Assembly: GCA_002770955.1 (NCBI GenBank)
Contig: PCUH01000159.1
Location: 1-6,175, forward strand
DNA length: 6,175 bases
Reading direction: 5' to 3'
Source: Flavobacteriales bacterium CG18_big_fil_WC_8_21_14_2_50_32_9
GTDB taxonomy: Bacteria > Bacteroidota > Bacteroidia > Flavobacteriales_E > Vicingaceae
Shown: in pieces, positions 1 to 6,120 of the stretch
Layout: the number at the start of each line of letters is the position of its first letter
Numbering within the stretch: position 1 is the first letter of the stretch
Notes under the pieces: generated by a model
The model's database searches: none
What the model saw: the letters and a program-made list of their open reading frames with translations, nothing else
What the model was told of the DNA's origin: nothing
Program-made: the position numbers and the translations under genes

Positions 1-78
1 CGGGTTGTAGTTGTCTAAATATTGTTTTGATTGAGGCTCAATCAACGCTCCGTTTATGTAGTTGAGTAGTTTTTCCAT
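1..78 (-). CDS. Aldehyde dehydrogenase family protein, N-terminal fragment (cut by window edge)
   Basis: Only the first 26 codons are present, read leftwards from an ATG at 78-76; the frame is open to the window edge. The peptide begins MEKLLNYINGALIEP and continues to LDNYNP. This matches the usual N-terminus of NAD(P)-dependent aldehyde dehydrogenases, where a short 'YINGxxxEP' strand precedes a 'xNPATGE' segment. In Bacteroidota this particular opening is common in enzymes annotated as 2-hydroxymuconic semialdehyde dehydrogenase-like, which act in aromatic or kynurenine breakdown. The catalytic Cys and Glu and the cofactor site lie outside the window, so substrate cannot be judged. The start is preceded by an A-rich stretch (TAAATAGCAA) and no Shine-Dalgarno site, as usual in this phylum. 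It lies on the same strand as the response regulator but 269 bp downstream of it with repeats between, so co-transcription is doubtful. Confidence 0.72.
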   Translation of the reverse strand, partial: MEKLLNYINGALIEPQSKQYLDNYNP

Positions 79-90
79 TTGCTATTTAGA

Positions 91-233
91 GTCTGTCTGT
101 AAAGTCCAACTTTTTCGTTATTCTCGTTTTAAAAACCAGTCATCCCGATAACTATCTGGGCTCCTGATTCTCAAAACTTCGAAAGCCTCGAATTTGAACT
201 TTACAGTTCAGCCTCTCGACTTTATGGACAGAC
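91..233. repeat. MITE-like element with 16-bp imperfect terminal inverted repeats (long form)
   Basis: The ends are inverted copies of each other: GTCTGTCTGTAAAGTC at 91-106 and GACTTTATGGACAGAC at 218-233 pair at 14 of 16 positions. The 143-bp body has no reading frame of note. It includes a near-perfect palindrome, CCCGATA at 144-150 facing TATCTGGG at 153-160 with one extra T. The right 35 bp recur at 303-337 (29 of 35 identical) and the left 20 bp recur at 297-316 (16 of 20 identical), so this is one member of a repeat family. No clear target-site duplication is visible at the borders. It could be a non-autonomous mobile element or a dispersed structured intergenic repeat; no transposase is present. 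Confidence 0.5.
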
Positions 234-282
234 ATTATTTAAAATTTATGTTGCCCAAAGTTCAGCAAATATTTTTAAATGG

Positions 283-319
283 AAAAACTAGTTTGAGGCT
301 GTCTTTAAAGTTCAGCCTC
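283..319 (-). terminator. Possible terminator of the response regulator gene
   Basis: Read on the minus strand, about 28 bases after the regulator stop codon, GAGGCTG (319-313) and CAGCCTC (301-295) form a perfect 7-bp stem around an 11-nt loop that itself holds the palindrome CTTTAAAG. A run of five T follows at 287-283, but seven bases separate it from the stem, which is weaker than a classical intrinsic terminator. The hairpin overlaps the short repeat element, so the repeat may have supplied the terminator. Confidence 0.35.
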
Positions 320-337
320 TCGACTAAAAAGACAGGC
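297..337. repeat. Short, collapsed copy of the same inverted-repeat element
   Basis: This 41-bp segment begins GGCTGTCTTTAAAGTTCAGC and ends with AAAAAGACAGGC. The outer 10 bases are inverted repeats (9 of 10). Its left end matches the left end of the element at 91-233 and its right end matches that element's right end, including an exact 17-bp block AGTTCAGCCTCTCGACT (205-221 and 309-325). It therefore looks like a deletion derivative in which both ends have been brought together. Its inner part can also form the hairpin described as a terminator for the response regulator gene. Confidence 0.5.
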
Positions 338-347
338 ACTAATTCGT

Positions 348-1037
348 TTACAAGGAAATTTTAAACTTATAGCCAACACCTTTAATGGTTTCGATGTTTT
401 CATCACCTAATCGTTCTCTAAGTTTTCGAATATGAACATCAATGGTTCGGTCGCCAACAACCACATCTGTACCCCAAATGGTTTCTAGAATAACTTCACG
501 GGTAAAAACTTTTCCAGGTTTGGAAAGTAAAAGGGCTAATAATTCAAATTCTTTTTTAGGTAGAGAATGTGTTTCCTCTCCTTTATATACTAAGTATTTT
601 TCTCTGTCAATTCTAATGCTTCCAATTTCAACTTCTGCATTAATTTCAGCAGAATTTCCATTGCTTTTTCTTCTTAATATGGCTTTTATTTTACTTACTA
701 ATAACCTTGGTTTAATGGGTTTAGTTATATAATCATCAGCTCCTGCATCAAATCCAGCAACTTGAGAGTAATCTTCTGCTCTAGCACTTAAAAAAGTAAT
801 TAAGGTATCTTTTAATTCATCAATTGTTCTTAATTCTTGACAAGTTTCAATTCCGTCCATTTCGGGCATCATCACGTCAATAATAATCAAATCAGGCTTT
901 TCTTTTTTTGCAATAATAATGGCTTCTTTACCTGATAAAGCTGTGAAAACTTCGTATCCTTCTTTTTTTAGGTTGTAACTAATAAAGTTAAGAATATCTT
1001 GTTCATCATCTACTAATAATATTTTTTCAGCATTCAT
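348..1037 (-). CDS. OmpR/PhoB-family response regulator transcription factor
   Basis: Complete 229-aa two-component response regulator, a phosphorylation-controlled cytoplasmic DNA-binding protein. The receiver domain covers about residues 4-122: acidic pocket D10-D11, phosphoacceptor D54 in the segment IIIDVMMPEMDG, switch residues S84 and Y103, and the conserved K106 in TKP. A short linker (about 124-136) leads to an OmpR-type winged-helix domain at about 137-229, with the recognition helix near RTIDVHIRKLRERLG (197-211) and the wing ending in IKGVGYKF. All key residues are intact and the length is normal for the family. The sequence is close to the PhoB/PhoP-like regulators of Bacteroidota, but family alone does not fix the signal. 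No histidine kinase gene lies within the window: it is followed by repeats and preceded by a divergent gene. The ATG at 1037-1035 is the only sensible start. A promoter motif with TTAACA-like repeats upstream suggests autoregulation. Confidence 0.95.
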   Translation of the reverse strand: MNAEKILLVDDEQDILNFISYNLKKEGYEVFTALSGKEAIIIAKKEKPDLIIIDVMMPEMDGIETCQELRTIDELKDTLITFLSARAEDYSQVAGFDAGADDYITKPIKPRLLVSKIKAILRRKSNGNSAEINAEVEIGSIRIDREKYLVYKGEETHSLPKKEFELLALLLSKPGKVFTREVILETIWGTDVVVGDRTIDVHIRKLRERLGDENIETIKGVGYKFKISL

Positions 1038-1071
1038 AATTCTTAGTATTGGGAATTGGCTTGTTTTAAGG

Positions 1072-1117
1072 CAAATTTACACTCCTTCATTTATATATCG
1101 TGTTAATTTAATATTAA
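1072..1117 (-). promoter_or_regulatory. Promoter of the response regulator gene with TTAACA-type direct repeat
   Basis: On the minus strand, TAAATTTG (1079-1072) fits the Bacteroidetes -7 consensus TAnnTTTG exactly, 34 bases before the start codon. The usual -33 TTG is absent. In its place sits TTAACAC (1106-1100), 20 bases from the -7 element, with the related unit TTAATAT (1117-1111) exactly 11 bp further upstream. The same unit is found at nearly the same distance (19 bases) from the -7 motif of the receptor gene. This suggests an activator-dependent promoter and possible self-control by the PhoB-type product. The second unit is weak in such AT-rich DNA. Confidence 0.5.
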
Positions 1118-1194
1118 TAATGCTATTTTAGAATGAGGTTCCTTTAATAACCAACACAAAACGACAAATCAACCCTAGTTTTTGAATTAGCAAG

Positions 1195-1223
1195 GTAATG
1201 TTCACTTAACATCATCATAAAAG
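1195..1223 (+). promoter_or_regulatory. Operator-like 11-bp direct repeats upstream of the lipoprotein gene
   Basis: Units GTAATGT (1195-1201), TTAACAT (1206-1212) and ATAAAAG (1217-1223) follow each other at exact 11-bp steps. The 19 bp from 1195 to 1213 match the operator-like site of the receptor gene (2756-2774) at 15 positions, giving the shared pattern GTAAYRTTCRMTTAACATC. Only the middle unit is a full TTAACA, so this is a weaker copy. It lies about 100 bp before the start codon. A poor -7 candidate, TAAAACTG, lies at 1229-1236, sixteen bases after the middle unit. Confidence 0.4.
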
Positions 1224-1264
1224 TATTATAAAACTGAGGTCATAAGGAAATAATAATGAGGGTG

Positions 1265-1272
1265 TTATTTTG
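1265..1272 (+). promoter_or_regulatory. Candidate -7 element for the lipoprotein gene
   Basis: TTATTTTG differs from the Bacteroidetes -7 consensus TAnnTTTG at one specified base and lies 36 bases before the ATG, a plausible leader length. No -33 TTG is seen at the expected spacing. It is more than 50 bases from the TTAACAT unit, so either this is not the regulated start or the operator acts from a distance. The alternative is the poor match at 1229-1236. Confidence 0.25.
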
Positions 1273-1308
1273 CCATCGAAATTTAATTATAAACTTAAAC
1301 TAAAAAAA

Positions 1309-2628
1309 ATGAAGACAACTTCAAAACTATTAATTGCAGCTACATTATTTGCTGTATTAGGAACTGGAATTATTTCCTGTTCTAAAGATAAGGATAATAC
1401 CCCAACTCCTACACCTATTCCTACTCCTCCACCAGCTAGCAATGTTATAACTATAACTGATAATGGTAACGGAACAGGAACAACAACTTGGACAAAAGAC
1501 AAAACGTATATACTTAATGGGCTTGTTTTTGTAAATTCAGGACAAGTATTAACCATACAAGCAGGAACAGTTATTAAAGGGAAACCAGGAACAGGAGCAA
1601 GTGCTTCGGCTTTGATTGTTGCTAGAGGTGGAAGAATTGAGGCTGTTGGAACACCAACACAACCTATTATCTTCACTTTTGAGGCTGATCCTTTAAATGG
1701 TTCAGTTGCAGCAACCACTTCAGGACAATGGGGCGGTTTAATTGTATTAGGAAATGCAACTTTAAATTCAACTCCTGGTACTTCAGCAATTGAAGGAATA
1801 CCAACTTCAGAGCCAAGAGGTATTTATGGTGGAACAAATGATGCTGATAATTCAGGAACATTAAAATACATTTCTTTGCGTCATGGTGGTACTGATATTG
1901 GTGCTGGGAACGAAATTAATGGACTTACTTTCGGTGGTGTTGGCTCAGGAACAGTAGTTGAATATATTGAAATAATTGGAAATGCTGATGATGGTGTTGA
2001 GTTTTTTGGTGGAACTGTAAGCACTAAACATGTTGTCGTTCAAACAGAAGATGATGGTTTTGATTATGATGAAGGTTACAGAGGAAAAAATCAATTTTGG
2101 GCTGTAATTCAAACTTCTGTTTCTGATAGAGGTGGTGAGCACGATGGTGGAACTACTCCAGAAGATGGAACTCCTTATGCAACTCCTTTAATTTACAATG
2201 CAACTTTTATTGGAAACGGAACATCAAGAGCAATAACTTTTAGAGATAATGCAGGTGGACAATATCATAATTCTATTTTTCACAACTTTGGAAAAGGAAT
2301 TGATATTGAAGATTTAGCTTCAGGAGAAGATTCTAAAAACAGATTAGACGTAGGTGATTTAAGATTAGATGGTATTGTATTATCTAACATTGGTGCTGAT
2401 AACATTGTTTCGGCTGTTACTAATCCAGGTGCTGATTTATCAACTCATCCAAACATTACTAACGTAACCATGCAAAATTTAACCATATCAGCAAGCAATC
2501 CTATTGCAACAGGATTAACCGCAGGAACTGCTCCATCTGACCCTTGGTTTACAAACGTAACTTACAAAGGTGCTTTTGACCCAAGTGCTTCAAACTGGGC
2601 TCAAGGATGGTCGTTATTATTTCCTTAA
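1309..2628 (+). CDS. Surface lipoprotein with predicted parallel beta-helix fold, partner of the TonB receptor
   Basis: 439 aa from the ATG at 1309, chosen because it gives a clean lipoprotein signal peptide: basic start MKTTSK, hydrophobic core, then lipobox IISC with Cys24 as the lipidated residue. An upstream TTG at 1270 would add 13 lysine-rich residues and spoil this. SKDKDN directly after the cysteine resembles the charged export signal that sends Bacteroidota lipoproteins to the cell surface. A Thr-Pro-rich linker follows (about 31-42). The body is rich in Gly, Asn, Thr and short beta strands (LTIQAGTVIKG, QWGGLIVLGNA), as in right-handed parallel beta-helix proteins. The most conserved-looking part has two acidic motifs, DDGVEFFGGTV (227-237) and DDGFDYDEGYRGKNQFW (248-264), which might bind a metal ion. 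No catalytic set of a pectate lyase or glycosidase is recognisable, and no type IX secretion C-terminal domain is seen. Proteins of this type often sit beside TonB receptors; the ligand is unknown. Confidence 0.85.
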   Translation: MKTTSKLLIAATLFAVLGTGIISCSKDKDNTPTPTPIPTPPPASNVITITDNGNGTGTTTWTKDKTYILNGLVFVNSGQVLTIQAGTVIKGKPGTGASASALIVARGGRIEAVGTPTQPIIFTFEADPLNGSVAATTSGQWGGLIVLGNATLNSTPGTSAIEGIPTSEPRGIYGGTNDADNSGTLKYISLRHGGTDIGAGNEINGLTFGGVGSGTVVEYIEIIGNADDGVEFFGGTVSTKHVVVQTEDDGFDYDEGYRGKNQFWAVIQTSVSDRGGEHDGGTTPEDGTPYATPLIYNATFIGNGTSRAITFRDNAGGQYHNSIFHNFGKGIDIEDLASGEDSKNRLDVGDLRLDGIVLSNIGADNIVSAVTNPGADLSTHPNITNVTMQNLTISASNPIATGLTAGTAPSDPWFTNVTYKGAFDPSASNWAQGWSLLFP

Positions 2629-2656
2629 CAATTAGTTAATATATATTTTTTACAAA

Positions 2657-2691
2657 CAAAGACCTTTCAAATTGAAGGGTCTTTGTTTTTT
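2657..2691 (+). terminator. Intrinsic terminator after the lipoprotein gene
   Basis: CAAAGACCTTTC (2657-2668) pairs with GAAGGGTCTTTG (2674-2685) as a 12-bp stem with one T-G wobble and a 5-base AAATT loop, followed at once by six T (2686-2691). It begins 28 bases after the stop codon. Because it is strong and oriented for the plus strand, the receptor gene downstream probably depends mainly on its own promoter. Confidence 0.9.
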
Positions 2692-2744
2692 GCTATTTGG
2701 TTATATTATATTCCACACACATAGCTTTTTGGTTTTTTTATAAA

Positions 2745-2773
2745 ATAACACTTTGGTAACATTCGATTAACAT
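2745..2773 (+). promoter_or_regulatory. Three tandem TAACA units at 11-bp spacing (PhoB/PhoP-box-like operator)
   Basis: ATAACAC (2745-2751), GTAACAT (2756-2762) and TTAACAT (2767-2773) share the core TAACA at exactly 11-bp intervals. PhoB-family regulators bind as head-to-tail dimers to direct repeats of 11 bp, and the Bacillus PhoP half-site is TTAACA-like with about 5 bp between units; both fit. The last unit ends 19 bases before the -7 motif, so it occupies the -33 position where no TTG is present, as expected for an activated promoter. That the neighbouring response regulator is the binder is an inference. Confidence 0.6.
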
Positions 2774-2792
2774 CCTGCTTAAAGGCTTCTCA

Positions 2793-2800
2793 TTACTTTG
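2793..2800 (+). promoter_or_regulatory. Candidate -7 element for the TonB receptor gene
   Basis: TTACTTTG deviates from TAnnTTTG at one base (or reads as TA-n-TTTG with one base fewer) and lies 25 bases before the ATG. A second similar motif, TATTTTG at 2801-2807, overlaps the leader. There is no -33 TTG; the TTAACAT unit sits there instead. Confidence 0.45.
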
Positions 2801-2825
2801 TATTTTGAAAATAACACATAATTCA

Positions 2826-5636
2826 ATGAAAAACATAGGCTTATCAATTATATTAATAGTTCTAGTAAACTTCCTTTTTGCTCAGGGAAGTATTAAAGGA
2901 AAAGTTATGAGTAAAGAATCGGCTGAAGAACTTATTGGAGCAACAGTTTTTATTAAAGGAACAACTATCGGGAGCGTTGTTGATATTGATGGAAATTATT
3001 TTATTAAAAATGTTCCAGCAGGAAAGCATGTTTTAAAAAGTTCTTATGTTTCTTTTAATAGCGATAGCGTAGAAGTTACTGTTGTTGACAAGCAAGTAAT
3101 TACACATAATTTTTCATTAGGTAATTCGACATTAGCATTAGAAGCATTTACCGTTGAAGCAAAAGCAATTAGAAGTTCAGAAAATTATATGTTGCAGGTA
3201 AAACAAAAATCGGCAACAGTAATGGAGGGAATTACATCACAAGAAATTACTAAAAGAGGTGATAATGATGTGGCAAGTGCCGCTAAACGAGTAACGGGAG
3301 TTACCATTGAAGGTGGTAAATATGTTTATATTAGAGGGTTGAGTGATAGATACAGTAAAACAACATTAAATGGAGCTGAAATACCAGGTTTAGATCCAAA
3401 TAAAAATGCTGTTGAATTAGATTTATTTCCAACAAACATGGTAGAAAACATGACTGTTGTAAAGTCTTTCTCTCCTGATTTGCCAGGTAGTTTTACTGGT
3501 GGTTTATTGAATATTGAAACCAAAGATTTTCCAGAAAAATTTACGTTACAATTTTCAGCAGGATTAGGCTATAATACACAATCAAGCTTAAACAACAACT
3601 TTCTAACACATGGTGGCGGCTCTTCCGAGGTAATTGGCAAAGATGATGGAACAAGAGATATTCCTCTTGAAGCAATGGAAGGTGTTCCTTCATTATTTCA
3701 AGACAATCCAAGGTTGGAACAAATCACTAAATCATTCAGCAAAGAGATGAATGGACAAGAAAGTTCATCATCTATCAACCAACGCTACTCTTTTTCTGTG
3801 GGGAATCAAAAAACAGTTTTTGGAAATTCACTCGGATTTATTATAGGTGCTTCTTATTCAAAAGAATTTAATCATATTCAAGAAGATGCTCAATCCAACA
3901 GATATAGTTTAACAGGGAAAGTAAACGAAGTAAATACGCTTGTTACACAACAAGAGCTAAAAGATACCAAATCGCAAGAAGAAGTGTTAATGGGAATTTT
4001 AGGAAATTTATCCTATAAAATAGGAAGTAACAATAAGCTAGGATTTACTTTTGTTAGAAACCAAAGTGGCACTTCAAACACCACTTTTCAGGAAGGAATT
4101 TTTCCGAAAGAAGATAACGGATTGTTTTTTCAAACAAGAAGCTTATCTTATCAAGAAAGAGCTTTAACCACTTACCAGTTAAAAGGAGAGCATTATTTTC
4201 CTAGTGCTAAAAAAATTAAAGTGGATTGGTTGTCTTCTTATTCAACATCATCGCAAAACACACCCGACCAACGGTTTTTCTCAAACGATTATCGTATAAA
4301 CAATGATAATGATACTATTTATGGGATAAACGCTTCTGCTTATCCTGTTCCTGCAAGATATTATAGATTTTTAGATCAATCTACTTTTGATGCTAAATTA
4401 AATATAGAAATCCCAATTTTAGAAAAAGACGGAAAAACATCTAAAATTAAGATAGGTGGTGCTTATTTATTCCAAAACAGAGATTATTTTGAATTTAGAT
4501 ACAACTATCGTTCTCAAGGAGCAAGTTTGTTCGATGGAAATGTAGATGGATATTTAGTTGATGAAAACATGAACTTACCAACAGCTGGGAATCCTGTTTC
4601 TCAATATCTTTACATTGAAAATGCTTCCGAAGCAAGAAACAATTATACTGGAGAACAAACCATTTTTGCTACTTATTTGATGGGAGACATTTGGGCAACT
4701 AAAAAATTACGGTTAATTGGTGGGGCTCGGTTAGAAACTACTCACATTTCTACCATTAATGAAGATCCAAAACAGACTCCAGGAGATTTAAATAAAACAG
4801 ATGTGTTGCCTGCTCTTAATTTGGCTTATACGCTTACTCCTAAATCTAATTTAAGAGGAGCTTATTCTAAAACCATTGCTCGTCCAACTTTTAGAGAAAT
4901 TTCTGGTTTTGCTAATTTTGATTTTGCTGCAAACTGGATAGTGATAGGAAACACAAGCCTTGACAGAACCTTAATTGATAACTTTGATTTGCGTTATGAA
5001 TTGTTTCCAAAAGTGGGGGAGCTTATTTCTTTTGGTGTGTTTTATAAAAACTTTACCAATCCTATTGAATTTGTGTTTAATACGCAAGCTCAAAACGATG
5101 AATTAACATGGAGAAATGTGGACAATGGAACACTTTATGGTGCTGAAATTGAAGTAAAAAAACTGTTGCCTTTTATTTCTACTGATAAACATCAATTTAG
5201 TGTTGGAGGAAACTTCTCAATCATTAAATCACAAGTTGATATTGACGATCAACAATTGGAATTAATTAGAGCTCAAGACCCAACAGCTGGTAGCTCAAGA
5301 GAAATGTTTGGGCAATCACCATACATTGTAAATGCTTTTTTTGGTTACAATAACGACTCTCTGGGTTTGTCAATTAATTTAAACTACAATGTGGCTGGCG
5401 AAAAAATTACGTTAGTAGTTATCGATGCTACTCCAAATGTTAAAGCTCAACCTGTTCACGCTTTAAATGCAAATATTTCTAAAAATTTAGGTAAAAACTT
5501 TAAAGCCCGATTTAGTGTTAATAATATTTTAAATCCTGTAATTAAACAAACACAAGAGTTTAAAGGGCAAGAATATATTTTTAATTCCTACAAACAAGGA
5601 ACAACCTACGGTATCAGCTTAAGTTATTTGTTTTAA
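2826..5636 (+). CDS. TonB-dependent outer-membrane receptor with carboxypeptidase-regulatory-like domain
   Basis: 936 aa from the ATG at 2826, which gives a signal peptide MKN-hydrophobic core-LFA with cleavage before Gln20; a TTG at 2805 in frame would add seven polar residues and is less likely. After the signal peptide comes a carboxypeptidase D regulatory-like beta-sandwich (about 21-100: GSIKGKV, GATVFIKGT, GSVVDIDGNYFI). A TonB-box-like segment LEAFTVEA (105-112) follows, then the plug domain with VYIRGLSDRYS (from 167), TLNGAEIPGLDP, LDLFPTNMVENM and FTGGLLNIETKDFP. The rest, from about 240, is the 22-strand barrel, ending in the terminal aromatic SYLF typical of outer-membrane proteins. 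It should import a ligand using TonB-ExbBD energy. It is shorter than most SusC proteins and no SusD gene follows; the lipoprotein encoded just upstream is the likely surface partner. The substrate cannot be read from the sequence. No frameshift or truncation is seen. Confidence 0.95.
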   Translation: MKNIGLSIILIVLVNFLFAQGSIKGKVMSKESAEELIGATVFIKGTTIGSVVDIDGNYFIKNVPAGKHVLKSSYVSFNSDSVEVTVVDKQVITHNFSLGNSTLALEAFTVEAKAIRSSENYMLQVKQKSATVMEGITSQEITKRGDNDVASAAKRVTGVTIEGGKYVYIRGLSDRYSKTTLNGAEIPGLDPNKNAVELDLFPTNMVENMTVVKSFSPDLPGSFTGGLLNIETKDFPEKFTLQFSAGLGYNTQSSLNNNFLTHGGGSSEVIGKDDGTRDIPLEAMEGVPSLFQDNPRLEQITKSFSKEMNGQESSSSINQRYSFSVGNQKTVFGNSLGFIIGASYSKEFNHIQEDAQSNRYSLTGKVNEVNTLVTQQELKDTKSQEEVLMGILGNLSYKIGSNNKLGFTFVRNQSGTSNTTFQEGIFPKEDNGLFFQTRSLSYQERALTTYQLKGEHYFPSAKKIKVDWLSSYSTSSQNTPDQRFFSNDYRINNDNDTIYGINASAYPVPARYYRFLDQSTFDAKLNIEIPILEKDGKTSKIKIGGAYLFQNRDYFEFRYNYRSQGASLFDGNVDGYLVDENMNLPTAGNPVSQYLYIENASEARNNYTGEQTIFATYLMGDIWATKKLRLIGGARLETTHISTINEDPKQTPGDLNKTDVLPALNLAYTLTPKSNLRGAYSKTIARPTFREISGFANFDFAANWIVIGNTSLDRTLIDNFDLRYELFPKVGELISFGVFYKNFTNPIEFVFNTQAQNDELTWRNVDNGTLYGAEIEVKKLLPFISTDKHQFSVGGNFSIIKSQVDIDDQQLELIRAQDPTAGSSREMFGQSPYIVNAFFGYNNDSLGLSINLNYNVAGEKITLVVIDATPNVKAQPVHALNANISKNLGKNFKARFSVNNILNPVIKQTQEFKGQEYIFNSYKQGTTYGISLSYLF

Positions 5637-5702
5637 AATAAGGGTATTACAGGATTTAAAATATTATTCATTTGTAAATAGGAACTGCGAGGCTTTTAAC
5701 TT

Positions 5703-5728
5703 TTTCTTTTTGCTTAATCAAAAAGAAA
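5703..5728. repeat. AT-rich perfect hairpin downstream of the receptor gene
   Basis: TTTCTTTTTG (5703-5712) and CAAAAAGAAA (5719-5728) form a perfect 10-bp stem with a 6-base loop CTTAAT. The sequence and what follows it (ACAAAAAATCAAG) look like a motif I recall as frequent after genes in Bacteroidota genomes. It may act as a weak terminator or mRNA 3' end for the receptor, 66 bases past the stop codon, although it has no T-run on the plus strand and only two G-C pairs. Confidence 0.5.
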
Positions 5729-5812
5729 CAAAAAATCAAGACTGATTATAACCTTTTGACGATAAAATACGAATTTCTATATTCTTTAGAACTTAGCCGA
5801 AAAGAAGAATCA

Positions 5813-6023
5813 GACCCAGTGGGTCGGTTAATTTTGTAACAGCTGACTTTAGTCAGCTAAGTAGATGTAGAAACAATAAAAAAGTTCCATAGGAACGAAT
5901 CATATAAGATAAGTGAGAAAAAGAGAAAATATGAGTCGAGCCGATGGCTCTTATTTTTTGGTGGGGCTTCTTATAATGCTGGAATAAATTCCAGCTCAAC
6001 AAAATGCTCCGAGCCGATGGCTC
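5813..6023. repeat. Cluster of six short perfect palindromes
   Basis: Six perfect inverted repeats with 1- to 3-base spacers lie within 211 bp: GACCCA-G-TGGGTC (5813-5825), AGCTGACT-TT-AGTCAGCT (5841-5858), GTTCC-ATA-GGAAC (5884-5896), GAGCC-GAT-GGCTC (5938-5950), GCTGGAAT-AA-ATTCCAGC (5978-5995) and GAGCC-GAT-GGCTC again (6011-6023). Stems are 5 to 8 bp, far denser than expected by chance. They resemble REP-type hairpins mobilised by IS200-like REP-associated transposases, though no such transposase is in the window. The sequences differ from each other except for the one repeated pair. Confidence 0.65.
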
Positions 6024-6120
6024 TATGAAAAAGAAAAACAGACTTAGTAGATCAGTTTATTTTATATCAACTAATCATCAGATGGATAAAAAAATAAAAA
6101 GGCTATGGTTTAACTTTGCG

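Noticed and set aside
442..732. Plus-strand open frame of 96 codons
   Set aside because: It lies fully inside the response regulator gene on the opposite strand and its translation has no recognisable domain or start context.
1256..1303. 15-codon open frame (MRVLFCHRN...) that could be a leader peptide
   Set aside because: No codon run or paired hairpins suggesting attenuation; likely chance in the leader.
1270..1308. Upstream TTG start for the lipoprotein
   Set aside because: It would add 13 lysine-rich residues before a good lipoprotein signal peptide, and it overlaps the candidate -7 motif. ATG at 1309 is preferred.
1287..1718. Minus-strand open frame of 143 codons
   Set aside because: Antisense to the lipoprotein gene; its valine-, glycine- and serine-rich translation mirrors the Thr/Pro-rich coding strand. 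No promoter or start signal.
1673..2142. Two short minus-strand open frames (1673-1861 and 1945-2142)
   Set aside because: Both are antisense to the lipoprotein gene, of low complexity, and without family resemblance.
2805..2825. Upstream TTG start for the TonB receptor
   Set aside because: It would add seven polar residues before a normal signal peptide and overlaps promoter-like sequence. ATG at 2826 is preferred.
3326..3523. Minus-strand open frame of 65 codons
   Set aside because: Antisense to the highly conserved plug region of the TonB receptor; best explained as a shadow.
5813..6023. Possible CRISPR array
   Set aside because: The palindromes differ in sequence and spacing; only one 15-bp block is repeated, and there are no uniform repeats or spacers.
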